A DNA stretch of 64,000 nt from Comamonas sp. GB3 AK4-5 (GTDB lineage Bacteria > Pseudomonadota > Gammaproteobacteria > Burkholderiales > Burkholderiaceae_C): assembly GCF_041320665.1 (NCBI RefSeq), contig NZ_CP166730.1, forward strand, positions 186,001-250,000, in the 5' to 3' direction. Positions within the stretch are counted from its first letter, which is position 1, and the number at the start of each line of letters is the position of its first letter. The notes under the pieces were generated by a model that saw only the letters and a list, made by a program, of their open reading frames with translations, had not been told where the DNA came from and made no database searches. A program made the position numbers and the translations under genes. Positions 1 to 9,576 of the stretch are shown in pieces.

Positions 1-1116
1 ACGGCCTTTGGCATCTATATGAGCTTCTGGTTTCCGGACACGCCGCAGTGGATCTGGGTGCTGGGCGTGGTGGTCATCATCTGCGGCCTGAACCTGTGCC
101 ATGTGCGTATTTTTGGCGAGATGGAGTTCTGGCTGACGCTGGTGAAAGTCACGGCCATTGTGGCCATGATCGTGGGCGGGGTGGCCATCTTGTTCGCCGG
201 CATCAAGCTCAACGGCAACAGCGCGCCCAGCCTGGGCAACCTGGTCAACCATGGCGGTTTTTTTGCCAATGGCATACAGGGTTTCATTGCCTCGTTCGCG
301 GTGGTGATGTTTGCCTACGGCGGCATTGAGATCATCGGCCTCACGGGGAGCGAGGCGCAGCAGCCGGAAAAAGCCATACCCAAGGCCATCAGCGTGATTC
401 CTGCGCGCATTTTGCTGTTCTATGTGATGACCATCACCGTCATTCTCAGCATCATGCCGTGGACGGAAATCGGCACGCAGGGCAGCCCCTTTGTGCAGAT
501 CTTCCAGGGTCTGGGCATCCACTCCGCCGCCACGATTCTCAACATCGTCGTCATCACCGCTGCGGTGTCCGCCATCAACAGCGACATCTTTGGCGCCGGC
601 CGCATGTTGTTTGGCCTGGCCGCGCGCGGCCATGCGCCGCGGGCGTTGACCAAGGTGTCGCGCTTTGGTGTGCCCTGGGTCACGGTGCTGTGCATGAGCC
701 TGGTGCTGTTGGGCGGGGTGCTGCTGAACTACCTGATCCCCGAGCAAATCTTTTTGCTCATTGCCTCGCTGGCCACCTTTGCCACGGTCTGGGTCTGGCT
801 GATGATTTTGCTGTCGCAAATTTCCATGCGCCGGCGCCTGTCGGCCCAGGATGTGGCCGCGCTCAAGTACAAGGTGCCGTTCTGGCCGCTGGGTCCGGCC
901 CTGGCCGTGCTCTTCATGGTCTTTGTGATGGGTGTGCTGGGCTATGTGGAAGCCACGCGCATCTCGCTGTACGTGGGCATTGTGTGGATGGTGTCGCTGT
1001 CGGTGCTGTGGATCTGGGTGGTGCAGCCACGGTTGATGGCGCGCAAGGCCGCCGTATCGGAAGCGCCGCGACACCACGGCCCGTCTGCCGATCTGCTTCA
1101 GCAGGAGGCTTTGTGA
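1..1116 (+). CDS. Amino-acid permease, APC family (probable histidine permease), 5'-truncated
   Basis: The reading frame is open from the first base, so the gene begins outside the window; 371 residues are visible. The protein is almost entirely hydrophobic helices separated by short charged loops, and the early FGEMEFW segment followed by LVKV is characteristic of the amino acid transporter branch of the APC superfamily (ProY/HutT type). It would move an amino acid across the inner membrane. Its stop codon overlaps the hutD start (TGATG), so it is translationally linked to histidine utilisation genes; from that context histidine or urocanate is the likely substrate. The substrate is inferred from neighbours, not from the sequence. 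Roughly the first quarter of the protein is missing. Confidence 0.85.
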   Translation, partial: TAFGIYMSFWFPDTPQWIWVLGVVVIICGLNLCHVRIFGEMEFWLTLVKVTAIVAMIVGGVAILFAGIKLNGNSAPSLGNLVNHGGFFANGIQGFIASFAVVMFAYGGIEIIGLTGSEAQQPEKAIPKAISVIPARILLFYVMTITVILSIMPWTEIGTQGSPFVQIFQGLGIHSAATILNIVVITAAVSAINSDIFGAGRMLFGLAARGHAPRALTKVSRFGVPWVTVLCMSLVLLGGVLLNYLIPEQIFLLIASLATFATVWVWLMILLSQISMRRRLSAQDVAALKYKVPFWPLGPALAVLFMVFVMGVLGYVEATRISLYVGIVWMVSLSVLWIWVVQPRLMARKAAVSEAPRHHGPSADLLQQEAL

Positions 1117-1715
1117 TGCCGCTGGAAGCGCAAACCATGCACGGCTTTGATTGGCAGCAGATCGTGCCCACGCGCTGGAAAAACGGAGGCGGCAGCACGC
1201 GTGAGATTGCCTGCGGGCCCCGGGGCGCGGGCCTGGACGACTTTGGCTGGCGCATCAGCGTGGCCGAGATTGCAAAGGCAGGCCCGTTCTCCGTCTTCCC
1301 CGGCATAGACCGGCACATCATGCTGCTGGAGGGCGATGGCGTGCAGCTGCACAGCAGTGCAGCAGGCATAGACCATGCGCTTGCGCAGCGCTGGCAGCCT
1401 TTTGCCTTTGCCGGCGATGTGGCGCTTTCCTGCAGCCTGTTGGGTGGACCTTCCACCGACTTCAATGTCATGACCCGGCGCGGCCTGTGGAGCGCCCAGG
1501 TCCAGGTGGTGCAACAAGCCCAGTTGCTGGGTGTCAGCCCGGCCGGCCTGGTCATGGTGTTGCAAGGGCAATGGCGGCGCGCCAGTGCGGCGCCGCCCTT
1601 GCTGCCCGGCCAGGGTTGCTGGTGGTCGGCGTCAGATGCCGGCAGCGGATTGCTGGTGCCGCAATCTGGTGATGCCCGTTTGGTGCATGTGGCACTCCAC
1701 CCGGCCCAGCCTTGA
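1116..1715 (+). CDS. hutD: HutD family protein
   Basis: A 199-residue protein of the HutD family, a small cupin-like protein found in hut operons of Proteobacteria. In Pseudomonas it is thought to moderate hut expression, possibly by sensing or buffering urocanate; it is not a pathway enzyme. The family signature is seen near the N-terminus (PTRWKNGGGSTREIA) followed by FGWRISVAEI and a later GGPSTDFNVMTRR segment. A strong ribosome site AGGAGG at 1103-1108 lies 7 nt before the ATG, inside the end of the permease gene, and the start overlaps the permease stop. hutI follows after 33 nt, so the four genes look like one operon. Family assignment is firm; biochemical role is only partly known for the family. 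Confidence 0.92.
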   Translation: MPLEAQTMHGFDWQQIVPTRWKNGGGSTREIACGPRGAGLDDFGWRISVAEIAKAGPFSVFPGIDRHIMLLEGDGVQLHSSAAGIDHALAQRWQPFAFAGDVALSCSLLGGPSTDFNVMTRRGLWSAQVQVVQQAQLLGVSPAGLVMVLQGQWRRASAAPPLLPGQGCWWSASDAGSGLLVPQSGDARLVHVALHPAQP

Positions 1716-1748
1716 GTCCAGGCGCTTCTCACGCTTTACCTGATTGCA

Positions 1749-3020
1749 ATGCATGCTATGAATTTTGAATCTGACCCACACGCTAGCGCCGACGGCCGCT
1801 GGCAGCCCGTGCGCCTGGCCCCTGGCTTGTTTCAGGCCGATCAGGTCGTGGCCGAGCAGGAGCCGGCTTGCATCGTGGTGCAGCAAGGCCGGGTGGTATG
1901 GGTGGGGCCGCAGGCCGCCGTGCCTGCCGCCTATGCCTCGCTGCCCGTGCACGATGGACAGCAAATGCTGGTCACCCCCGGCCTGGTGGACTGCCACACC
2001 CATTTGGTTTATGGCGGCGAGCGCGCCAACGAATTCGCCATGCGCCTGGCGGGTGCCAGCTATGAAGACATAGCGCGCGCCGGCGGCGGCATTGTCTCCA
2101 GCGTGCAGCACACCCGCGAGGCCACGGAAGACGCGCTGTTCGCCGCTGCCCTGCCGCGTTTGCAGCAGTTGCTGGACGAGGGCGTGACGGCCATTGAAAT
2201 CAAATCCGGCTATGGCCTGAGTTTGGCGCACGAGCGCAAGCAGCTGCGCGTGGCGCGGCGCCTGGGCCAGGCCTGCGGCGTGACCGTGCGCACCACGTTT
2301 TTGGGTGCCCATGCGCTGCCGCCCGAATACGCGGGCCGCAGCCAGGATTACATAGACCTGGTGTGCCAGCAGATGCTGCCCGCCCTGGCCGCCGAAGGCC
2401 TGGTGGATGCGGTGGATGTGTTTTGCGAGCGCATTGCGTTTTCCCTGGCCGAGACCGAGCAGGTGTTCCAGGCCGCCAAGGCCCTGGGCCTGCCGGTCAA
2501 GCTGCATGCCGAGCAGCTCTCCAACATGGAAGGCGCGGCCCTGGCTGCGCGCTACGGCGCCTTGTCTTGCGACCATATCGAACATCTCTCGGCCCAAGGC
2601 ATTGCGGCCATGTGCCAGGCCGGCACCGTGGCCGTGCTGCTGCCCGGCGCCTTCTACACGCTGCGTGACACGCAAGTGCCGCCGATTGCGGCCCTGCGTG
2701 CGGCCGGCGTGCCCATGGCCGTATCCACCGACCACAACCCCGGCACCTCGCCGGCCTTGAGCCTGCTGCTGATGGCGAATATGGCTTGCACGTTGTTCAG
2801 ACTCACCGTGCCCGAGGCCCTGGCCGGCATCACCACCCATGCAGCCCAGGCCCTGGGCTTGCAGGACGAGCAAGGTCTGCTGGCCGCAGGCCGCCCCGCC
2901 AACTTTGTGCTGTGGCCGGTGCAGCATGCGGCCGAACTGGCCTACTGGCTGGGTGCCAAGCCGGACTGCACCATCGTGCGCCAGGGGCGTATTGCCCGCC
3001 GTGCAGCAGCGCGGGCCTGA
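1749..3020 (+). CDS. hutI: Imidazolonepropionase
   Basis: Third step of histidine degradation: hydrolysis of 4-imidazolone-5-propionate to N-formimidoyl-L-glutamate, in the cytoplasm. The 423-residue length fits the family (about 400-420). It belongs to the amidohydrolase superfamily: the metal-binding HxH pair is in [10 protein letters not shown] (His83, His85), a second histidine lies in [10 protein letters not shown], a further one in LSCDHIEHL, and the C-terminal metal-site Asp region is [13 protein letters not shown] at 1749 is used here; a second in-frame ATG at 1758 is also possible. It sits between hutD and hutF in the same orientation with short gaps. hutH and hutU (the first two steps) are not in the window and presumably lie upstream. 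Confidence 0.96.
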   Translation: MHAMNFESDPHASADGRWQPVRLAPGLFQADQVVAEQEPACIVVQQGRVVWVGPQAAVPAAYASLPVHDGQQMLVTPGLVDCHTHLVYGGERANEFAMRLAGASYEDIARAGGGIVSSVQHTREATEDALFAAALPRLQQLLDEGVTAIEIKSGYGLSLAHERKQLRVARRLGQACGVTVRTTFLGAHALPPEYAGRSQDYIDLVCQQMLPALAAEGLVDAVDVFCERIAFSLAETEQVFQAAKALGLPVKLHAEQLSNMEGAALAARYGALSCDHIEHLSAQGIAAMCQAGTVAVLLPGAFYTLRDTQVPPIAALRAAGVPMAVSTDHNPGTSPALSLLLMANMACTLFRLTVPEALAGITTHAAQALGLQDEQGLLAAGRPANFVLWPVQHAAELAYWLGAKPDCTIVRQGRIARRAAARA

Positions 3021-3048
3021 TGTTTTGTCTTCTTCTCACCATGTGTTT

Positions 3049-4452
3049 ATGAGCCATATCCCCGCTACCCGCCATGCCCTGTTTGCCACCGATGCCTTGC
3101 TGCCCACGGGCTGGGCGCGCCATGTGCTGCTGCGCTGGAATGCCCGCGGCCAGCTGGTGGAGGTGCAGGCCGATCAGGCCGCACCGGCCGGTGTGGCACA
3201 GGCTGCAGGGCCTGTGATTCCGGGCATGCCCAATCTGCACTCCCATGCCTTTCAGCGCGCCTTTGCCGGTTTGACAGAGTTCCGCGGCCAGGCCCAGGAC
3301 AGCTTCTGGAGCTGGCGCAACCTCATGTATGACTTTGCCAACCGCATCACGCCCGAAGCGCTGGAAGCCATTGCCACCTGGTTGTATCTGGAGATGCTGG
3401 AGGCGGGCTATACCGCGGTCTGCGAGTTCCACTATGTGCACCACGACACAGGCGGCCAGCCCTATGCCGATGACGCCGCGCTGTCGCTGGCCCTGCTGCG
3501 TGCGGCACAGCGCACCGGCATGGGCATGACGCTGCTGCCCGTGCTCTACCAGAGCAGCGGTTTTGGTGGCCAGCCGCCGCGCGCCGACCAGGCGCGCTTT
3601 ATTCGCAGCACCGACAACATGCTGCGTTTATTGCAGCGCCTGTTGCCCGCTGCACAAGCGCAAAACGCGGTTTTGGGCCTGGCCCCGCATTCGCTGCGTG
3701 CCGTGCCGGCCGACAGCCTGCACCAGGCCGTGGCCGGCCTGCATGCACTCTCGCCCCAGGCGCCGGTGCACATCCACATTGCCGAGCAGCTGCAGGAGGT
3801 GGATGACTGCATGGCATGGAGCGGCCAGCGCCCCGTGCAATGGCTGATGGAGCACGCGCCGGTGGACACACGCTGGTGCCTGGTCCACGCCACCCATATG
3901 ACGCCCACCGAATACATGGCGGCGGCCCGCAGCGGCGCGGTGGCCGGCATCTGCCCCAGCACCGAGGCCAATCTGGGAGACGGCATTTTCGACATGCCGC
4001 GCTGGCTGCAGCATGGTGGGCGCTGGGGTGTGGGCTCGGACAGCCATGCCACGGTAAACGCGGCCGAAGAGCTGCTGCTGCTGGAATACAGCCAGCGCCT
4101 GGCGCTGCGCCAGCGCAATGTGCTGGGCAGCAATGCCCAGCCCCAGGTGGCTACGGCCATGACGCTGCAGGCCGTGGCCGGTGGCGCCCAGGCCGCAGCA
4201 CGCCCCATTGCCGGCCTGGCTGTGGGCCAGCAGGCGGACTTTGTGGTGCTGGACCACAGCCATGTGGCACTGGCCGGCCTGGATGCCCACAGCGCCCATG
4301 CCAGCCATGTGTTTGCCAGCCACCGCAGCTCGGCCGTGGACCAGGTCTGGGTGGGTGGCCAGCAGCGGGTGCAGCAGGGGCGCCATGCTTTGCGCGCCAC
4401 GGCACAACAGGCTTTTGTCCAGGCGCGAATGCGTTTGTTGACAACACCTTGA
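3049..4452 (+). CDS. hutF: Formimidoylglutamate deiminase
   Basis: HutF hydrolyses N-formimidoyl-L-glutamate to N-formyl-L-glutamate and ammonia, the branch of histidine catabolism that then needs the deformylase HutG. The protein is 467 residues when started at the ATG at 3049, 28 nt after hutI; the open frame extends further upstream but that part overlaps hutI in another frame and has no family similarity. It is an amidohydrolase: NLHSHAFQRAFAG carries the HxH motif (His64, His66), VHIHIAEQ and LVHATHMT supply further metal ligands, and WGVGSDSHATVN contains the catalytic Asp region. Choice of HutF over HutG-type formimidoylglutamase means the operon uses the five-step route. No hutG follows here; the deformylase gene is found at 39790-40620. 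Confidence 0.95.
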   Translation: MSHIPATRHALFATDALLPTGWARHVLLRWNARGQLVEVQADQAAPAGVAQAAGPVIPGMPNLHSHAFQRAFAGLTEFRGQAQDSFWSWRNLMYDFANRITPEALEAIATWLYLEMLEAGYTAVCEFHYVHHDTGGQPYADDAALSLALLRAAQRTGMGMTLLPVLYQSSGFGGQPPRADQARFIRSTDNMLRLLQRLLPAAQAQNAVLGLAPHSLRAVPADSLHQAVAGLHALSPQAPVHIHIAEQLQEVDDCMAWSGQRPVQWLMEHAPVDTRWCLVHATHMTPTEYMAAARSGAVAGICPSTEANLGDGIFDMPRWLQHGGRWGVGSDSHATVNAAEELLLLEYSQRLALRQRNVLGSNAQPQVATAMTLQAVAGGAQAAARPIAGLAVGQQADFVVLDHSHVALAGLDAHSAHASHVFASHRSSAVDQVWVGGQQRVQQGRHALRATAQQAFVQARMRLLTTP

Positions 4453-4774
4453 TCTGCCCCTGGCCCTGTGGCCGGGCCGGTTTCTTCGCTATGCGTGACC
4501 GGCATGCCGGGCCATTCCGTATGGCGCGCGGCGCCCATGTTTTTACAATGCACGTCGTGGGCCGCTTCGCGCGGCCCGCAGGCGCCTTTTGTTCGGGATG
4601 GCCGCAGACCTTGCGGCCCCTGTGATTCCTGAACCCTCTATTCCAGGCGCCGTCCTCGTCCCGTCCACTGTCTGCACGGCGGGTTTTTCTCTCAGCTGCC
4701 TACGGCAGCGCCTGCTGGCGCGGTTTCCTGCGGAAACGGCGTCACGCGATTTTTCAGACCAGGAGCTCCCCAGG
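4453..4774 (+). promoter_or_regulatory. Non-coding leader region of the porin gene with three hairpins
   Basis: No gene was found in these 322 bases. A -10-like TACAAT lies at 4544-4549 without a convincing -35 box. Downstream are three short perfect hairpins: GGGCCGC/GCGGCCC (4559-4577, loop TTCGC), GCTGCC/GGCAGC (4695-4709) and GTTTCC/GGAAAC (4723-4737). The ribosome site AGGAG at 4761-4765 precedes the porin ATG. If transcription starts near 4556 the leader is about 220 nt. No known riboswitch consensus was recognised; the hairpins may simply stabilise the mRNA or be regulatory. Confidence 0.4.
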
Positions 4775-5773
4775 ATGCACCCATCCCTCCGCCTGCCTTT
4801 GGGCATCACCGTTATTTTCTCCGCCATTGCCTTGCCCGCTGCGGCCCAGTCCCAGGTCACCGTCAGCGGCTATCTGGACGCCGGCATGTACCGCGACTAC
4901 GACAAGACCAACCGCCTGGGCACCATCCAGCGCAGCAACCTGGCCTTTGCCGGTGTGGAAGAGTTGGGCGGCGGCCTCAAGGCCACGTTCCGCCTGAGCA
5001 CCCGTTTCGAAATGGGTACGGGCGCCCCCGAGGGCCAGGGCTCCAAGCCCTTCTGGCATGACGAATCCACCGTGGGTCTGCAAAGCGGCTGGGGTCATGT
5101 GCGTGTGGGCCGCGCGCTGAGCGCCATGTGGAGCCAGGAATGGAAGTACGACGCCTTCTCCAACGTCAACCGCATTGCCTCCACGGCCTGGCATATGGCC
5201 CATACCTTCTCGCCCACGGACCGTGCCAGCAACAACGGTGACCCCGAATACGGCCGCATGGCCAACGGCATTTTTTATGACTCGCCTAACTGGGGCGGTG
5301 TCACCGTGCACCTGAGCGCCTCGCCCGAACGCACCCAGGCCCCGGGCCGCGATGGCCGCGCCACCTCGGCCGCGGTGAACTACGACCAGGGCCCCGTGGC
5401 CGGCATGCTGGGCTATGAGCGCAACGGCAGCGGCGACAAGGACTGGTTTGCCGGCGGCAAATACCGCTTTGGCGCCGCCGCCGTACTGCTCAGCTACAAC
5501 CGCAGCACGGCAGGCGACTCGAGCGACAAGTCGCGCATGGTTTCGGTGGGCGGCACCTATGACATCGGCGCCACCACGCTGCGCGCCAGCTACGGCCAGC
5601 AGCGCGTGCACCTGGACGCAAGCAGCGGCGATGTGACCAACAAAATGGCCTCGCTGGGTGCCGAGTACAAGCTCTCCAAGCGCACCATGCTCTACACCAG
5701 TCTGGGCCACCAGCGCTTTGCCGGCCAGAGCTCACACACCGCTTTCGGTGCGGGCATGGCGCACGCGTTTTAA
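4775..5773 (+). CDS. Outer-membrane porin, Gram-negative (Omp32/Bordetella-type) family
   Basis: A 332-residue trimeric-porin-type outer-membrane channel. The start is fixed by AGGAG 9 nt upstream and by the signal peptide that follows (residues 1-24, cleaved after ALPAAAQS or nearby). The mature protein opens with QVTVSGYLDAGMYRDYD, then SNLAFAGVEELGGGLKATF, the pattern of 16-strand porins of Betaproteobacteria, and ends in a C-terminal Phe (GAGMAHAF) as expected for BAM-dependent insertion. Alternating hydrophobic strands continue throughout. It likely provides diffusion of small anions or organic acids. It is monocistronic by layout: it starts 322 nt after hutF, and a convergent gene follows after 23 nt. 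Confidence 0.93.
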   Translation: MHPSLRLPLGITVIFSAIALPAAAQSQVTVSGYLDAGMYRDYDKTNRLGTIQRSNLAFAGVEELGGGLKATFRLSTRFEMGTGAPEGQGSKPFWHDESTVGLQSGWGHVRVGRALSAMWSQEWKYDAFSNVNRIASTAWHMAHTFSPTDRASNNGDPEYGRMANGIFYDSPNWGGVTVHLSASPERTQAPGRDGRATSAAVNYDQGPVAGMLGYERNGSGDKDWFAGGKYRFGAAAVLLSYNRSTAGDSSDKSRMVSVGGTYDIGATTLRASYGQQRVHLDASSGDVTNKMASLGAEYKLSKRTMLYTSLGHQRFAGQSSHTAFGAGMAHAF

Positions 5774-5796
5774 ACCGCGCATGCGGCAGGTCGCCT

Positions 5797-6636
5797 TCAG
5801 CGCGCCTCGCCAAGGTCCATGGCCGTCCACAAAGCCGGCCATTGCTGTGCCCAGCAGCAGTGGTGATCGAACGCCGGCAACACCACCACTGTGGGCCGCT
5901 GAGCTGCTGCAAAGCGCTGTGCAAAATCTTGGGCCAGTGCGGGCGGCAGCACCGCATCGCGGCCGCCCGTGTAATGCCACTGGCGTATGCCAGCCAGCGG
6001 GGCGATTTGTTCGACCGGATTCAGCGATGCACGCAGAGGCGCCAGCCCCTTGCGTTGCACCCAGCCATGGGGGTCGAGGTTGCCTGCCACGCTGACCAAC
6101 TGATCGACATCCTGGCGTCGGGCCGCGACCAGGGCCGCCACAGCGGCCCCGCCGGAGTAGCTGACCAAGGTGATGTGCTGGGCCGCATAGGCTGATTTGA
6201 GTGCATCGACGGCCTGGTCGGTGGCTGTGATCACCGCCTCCGAAAAACGGGCGTTCGTCCAATACATGGATGGGCATCCCGTATGTTCGGCATCAACATA
6301 CTGGCAGGGCCGCGCCAAATAGACCGCATGGCCTTGAGGCTGCAACAGGGCCAGCCGCAACGCCACGGGGTCGCGCGGCGTAGGGTCGGCAGAGGGTATG
6401 GCAGGCGTCACCCAGGCAAAGCCATCGCCTTCAATATAAATCGTCAGGCGCTGCTGTTGGGCGAGGGAGGCCGGTCGCCACAGCGCCAGGTGAAAGGCGC
6501 CGGCGCGCAGTTGCTCATGCTGCCAGCCCTGCTGCCCGGCCAAAGCATCCGCCGCCTGCCAGCGCTCGGAAGGCGAGGGAATAGAGGTGCAGCCGCTGCA
6601 CAGCGCCAGCAACAGCGCGCAACCCAACAGTCTCAT
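5797..6636 (-). CDS. Lipoprotein with alpha/beta-hydrolase fold
   Basis: A 279-residue protein beginning MRLLGCALLLALCSGC, a lipoprotein signal with Cys16 as the probable lipidation site (position -3 is Cys rather than the usual Leu, so the lipobox is slightly atypical). The rest resembles alpha/beta hydrolases: IYIEGDGFAW near residue 70, a nucleophile-elbow-like VSYSGGAA around residue 170, and a late Asp/His pair (GGRDAVLPP, FDHHCCW). It would be an envelope-anchored hydrolase of unknown substrate. It lies downstream of the autotransporter on the same strand, but a strong terminator (6662-6689) separates them, so it needs its own promoter within the short gap or depends on read-through. 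Function beyond the fold is not claimed. Confidence 0.75.
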   Translation of the reverse strand: MRLLGCALLLALCSGCTSIPSPSERWQAADALAGQQGWQHEQLRAGAFHLALWRPASLAQQQRLTIYIEGDGFAWVTPAIPSADPTPRDPVALRLALLQPQGHAVYLARPCQYVDAEHTGCPSMYWTNARFSEAVITATDQAVDALKSAYAAQHITLVSYSGGAAVAALVAARRQDVDQLVSVAGNLDPHGWVQRKGLAPLRASLNPVEQIAPLAGIRQWHYTGGRDAVLPPALAQDFAQRFAAAQRPTVVVLPAFDHHCCWAQQWPALWTAMDLGEAR

Positions 6637-6661
6637 AAATGGATCTGCCCGGTGAGGATGG

Positions 6662-6689
6662 AAAAACCACCGGGGGCTGCCCCCGGTGG
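6662..6689 (-). terminator. Rho-independent terminator of the autotransporter gene
   Basis: A perfect 10-bp stem, CCACCGGGGG (6667-6676) paired with CCCCCGGTGG (6680-6689), with a 3-nt loop. On the minus strand the stem is followed directly by TTTTT (6662-6666 complement). It lies 21 nt after the autotransporter stop codon. Confidence 0.9.
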
Positions 6690-6709
6690 CCGTCAGACCT
6701 TGCCCGGTC

Positions 6710-9514
6710 TCAGAACGCCCAACGCGCCTTGGCCGACAGCGTGTGGTTGGAGTAGCCGGAGCTGCGTCCCTCTGCGTCATAACGCAGGCTGTATTCCACA
6801 CCCTTGCGGTCGTTCTTGACCAGACCCAGACCAAGTCGGAAGACCCAAGGTGACACCTCCAGACCCAGGGCTTCAAACGCTGCGCCCCCCCCCGTGAAGG
6901 TCGACACCGTCTTGGCCTGCTTGTTGATGAAATCGTAGCCCACGCCGCCATTGCCCACCAGCTTCAGGCTGTCGCTCAGCTGGTGGGAAAACTTCACATC
7001 CGCCGACAACAGAAACTCCCGGTAGGTGCTGTCCTGCACCTGCAGGTTGAGCACTCCGGCCCCGCTTTCCGCGTAACCAGGGGTGCGCATGTGCATGTAG
7101 TCAGCCCGCAGCGAAGGGGTGACGCTGGTCTTCTCGCTCAGGTCCAAGGTGTGGCCGACGCCCAAGCTGCCATGCCAGGACAGGCTGTTGAAGTCGGCCG
7201 AGGCCGTCGTGCCCATGAATGCAATGTCCCGGCGGCTTTGTGCCTGGTTCTGCCCCACATCGATCTGGGCATTGAGGTCGGTCTTGGGCCCCAGGTGGTA
7301 GCTGGCGTAGCCGACCAGCTCGTAGCTGTCCACGTCCACACGGTTGCGGGCCGCGCTGGCACTGCTCTTGATCTGGCTTTTGGCATAGGTGAATGCGCCA
7401 CCCAGCAAGAGCTTGTCATTCACCGGTGCATCGGCGCCGACGATAAAGCCTGCGGTGTTGGAGCGAAAACCGGAGGCGCCATTGCGGTCGTTCTGGTTGC
7501 CATGGTTGCCCAGGGCGCGCACCCAGAGGTGGCGCTCGGCCACAGCGTCTCCGGAGGACAGGCCCAGATTGGATTCGATGCGCGACTGGATCACCTTGTT
7601 CATGCTGCGCAAGACATTGCCGCCGGCCTGCGACAGGGCGCCTTGCATGGTGGGCAGGGTCTGGCTCACGGCCTGCGATACCTGCTGGCTGGTGCTGAAC
7701 TGTCCCAGCGCAGTTCGCACCTCGGCCCAGGCCGGAGCATTGCCCTGCACCACCTGGTCCAGCACCACGGCGGCGCCCAGGCCGGGGGTGTTGTGTTGCT
7801 CCTCCACGCTGCTCCGTACCGAAGCATTCTGTGCCGCGATGATCTTCAGGCCGAAATCGTTGGGGTCGTAGACCCCCTCGAAACTGAAGAGCAGGGAATT
7901 CGTCTTCACCTGTGCAAAGCTGCCGGTGACGCCTGCATCTGCATGGATGACGCCGTTCAACACAGCGCCCGCAGTGAGCTGGGGAATGCCGAGCACATTG
8001 ACGCTGACATCGCCTCCCAGCGTTGCTGTGCCAGACACATTGACCTTGCCATAGCTGGTCATGCCGGCCACGGCGGGGCTGAAAACGCCGGTGGTGGTGA
8101 AGTTGCCGGTGATGGCGGCTGTGCTGTCGGCGCCCACCTTGAGCGTGCCGGCATTGGTGAAGCTGGGCGTGGTGAAGTGGTTGCCATCGCGCAGGGTGTA
8201 GCTGGCGTCCGAGGCGACCGTCACCGGCGTGTTGGGCGCATACACGGCACCCAGGAACTTGGCGCTGTCGTTGCCTTCGATATAGATGTGGCTGAGTGTC
8301 GCAGGGGACTCCGCCGTTCCTCCCACAAAGACGGCATAGTCACGGCCACCGATCACGCCGCTGTTGTGCAGATTGCCCACGCTGCTGTTGCTGCCGTCAA
8401 TGTTGATGCCGTAGCGAAAGCCTTGGATGGTGCCGGTGTTGACGATATCGCCCAGTTGTGAGGCCTTGAAGGTGTTGCCCACCCGAATGCCCGACTCATC
8501 GCCCCAGCCTGCGTCTTCGGTCTGGATGGTGCCCGTGTTGCGTATCGAGACATTGCCGCTGACGCCGGACAGCCCGCCCATGGAAACGCCCAGCAACTCA
8601 AGACCATGGCCACGGGCCTGGATCGTGCCGCTGTTGTCGATACCTCCAGCGACCGTGCTGCCCTCGATCAGCATGCCACGCCCGCCTCGCGGGTTGGCGT
8701 TTGCGATGGTTCCGCGGTTGATGATGTCGCCATCGATGGTGGTCAACGGGCTCCAGATATACAGCCCGGAGCTGGCGGCGCCACCGCCCAGGCCGCCACG
8801 GATCACGCCTTCATTGAGAATGCCACCGTGAATGACGCTGTCGTTGTAGATGCTGATGGCATCGTTGCCTTCCATGAGCCCGGTGTTGACGATGCCGCCG
8901 TTGACCGTGGAGTGTTCCAGGAGCAGGGCGCTGGCCAGAAAGGCCTTGGTGCTGGTGGCCCGGATCGTTCCGTGGTTGACGATGCCGTTGTCCACCTGGG
9001 CATTGACGATCTTCAGGGCCGCACTGTTGGTTCCCGGTGATTGGATCAGGCCGCCCGCATGGTTGAGGATGCCTCCGGTGATATGGGCGCCCGGATTGGG
9101 GTAGGGGTAGGTCATGCCATTGCCTGCCGTGCCGCCGTTGATCTCGATGGCCGCGGTGGAATCGCCCTTGAGTGTGCCGTGGTTGACGATGGCAGACGCC
9201 GTGGTGCCTGAGCCCTTGACTGCGACGGCGGGGACGTAGAGGCCGCTGGCCGAGACCGAGGCACTGGCGTCCACGGTGATGCCAGAGCCATTGCTGAGCG
9301 TGCAGCTACCGGTTTGGGCGCCAGATACCTGGACCGTACTGCCGTCGCTGGCACCACAAGCAGCCTGTGCAGGGGCCGTGCCCAGCACCAGGGCCACCGC
9401 AGTGAGCGCACCCGCCACGGTGCTGGCCGGTCCGCCTCCCGTGGCGGCTTTTTCATGGGCCACGACATAGCACTGGCGCGCGTGGCTCCAGACGGTGCTG
9501 TGAATTTTGTTCAT
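6710..9514 (-). CDS. Type Va autotransporter with extended signal peptide and N-x-G repeat passenger
   Basis: A 934-residue self-exporting surface protein. Start at 9514 is supported by a GGGGAGA ribosome site and by the extended signal peptide region MNKIHSTVWSHARQCYVVAHE, typical of very large autotransporters; cleavage is likely after APAQA (residue 51). Residues about 55-600 form a passenger with at least nine repeats of the pattern GGI-x-N-x-GTI (for example GGILNHAG, GIVNHGTI, GGIVNTGL, GDIINRGTI, GGIDNSGTI, GDIVNTGTI), indicating a beta-helix. Residues about 660-934 are the translocator barrel, starting near HLWVRALGNHGNQND and ending in ARWAF with terminal Phe. No protease triad or adhesin motif was recognised. 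A run of nine G (coding strand; 6885-6893) lies in the barrel. The response-regulator gene lies upstream on the same strand, and the gene ends in a strong terminator. Confidence 0.93.
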   Translation of the reverse strand: MNKIHSTVWSHARQCYVVAHEKAATGGGPASTVAGALTAVALVLGTAPAQAACGASDGSTVQVSGAQTGSCTLSNGSGITVDASASVSASGLYVPAVAVKGSGTTASAIVNHGTLKGDSTAAIEINGGTAGNGMTYPYPNPGAHITGGILNHAGGLIQSPGTNSAALKIVNAQVDNGIVNHGTIRATSTKAFLASALLLEHSTVNGGIVNTGLMEGNDAISIYNDSVIHGGILNEGVIRGGLGGGAASSGLYIWSPLTTIDGDIINRGTIANANPRGGRGMLIEGSTVAGGIDNSGTIQARGHGLELLGVSMGGLSGVSGNVSIRNTGTIQTEDAGWGDESGIRVGNTFKASQLGDIVNTGTIQGFRYGINIDGSNSSVGNLHNSGVIGGRDYAVFVGGTAESPATLSHIYIEGNDSAKFLGAVYAPNTPVTVASDASYTLRDGNHFTTPSFTNAGTLKVGADSTAAITGNFTTTGVFSPAVAGMTSYGKVNVSGTATLGGDVSVNVLGIPQLTAGAVLNGVIHADAGVTGSFAQVKTNSLLFSFEGVYDPNDFGLKIIAAQNASVRSSVEEQHNTPGLGAAVVLDQVVQGNAPAWAEVRTALGQFSTSQQVSQAVSQTLPTMQGALSQAGGNVLRSMNKVIQSRIESNLGLSSGDAVAERHLWVRALGNHGNQNDRNGASGFRSNTAGFIVGADAPVNDKLLLGGAFTYAKSQIKSSASAARNRVDVDSYELVGYASYHLGPKTDLNAQIDVGQNQAQSRRDIAFMGTTASADFNSLSWHGSLGVGHTLDLSEKTSVTPSLRADYMHMRTPGYAESGAGVLNLQVQDSTYREFLLSADVKFSHQLSDSLKLVGNGGVGYDFINKQAKTVSTFTGGGAAFEALGLEVSPWVFRLGLGLVKNDRKGVEYSLRYDAEGRSSGYSNHTLSAKARWAF
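6885..6893 (-). repeat. Homopolymer tract G9 inside the autotransporter barrel
   Basis: Nine consecutive C on the plus strand, read as GGGGGGGGG in the autotransporter message at about residues 874-876 (TFTGGGAAF). Insertion or deletion of one base would put the last 60 or so codons out of frame and remove the C-terminal Phe. It is the longest such run noticed in the window. Confidence 0.9.
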
Positions 9515-9576
9515 GCTTCTCCCCCTCTGCTGGCGTAACGATTTGGCCGGGGAGAATATCGATGGCTTACGTTTTG

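Noticed and set aside
2839..3048. Upstream extension of the hutF frame
   Set aside because: It overlaps the end of hutI in another frame and shows no amidohydrolase similarity; ATG at 3049 gives the family length.
4559..4577. Hairpin GGGCCGC/GCGGCCC as a terminator for hutF
   Set aside because: It is not followed by a T run and lies over 100 nt from the hutF stop, beyond a -10-like TACAAT; treated as part of the porin leader.
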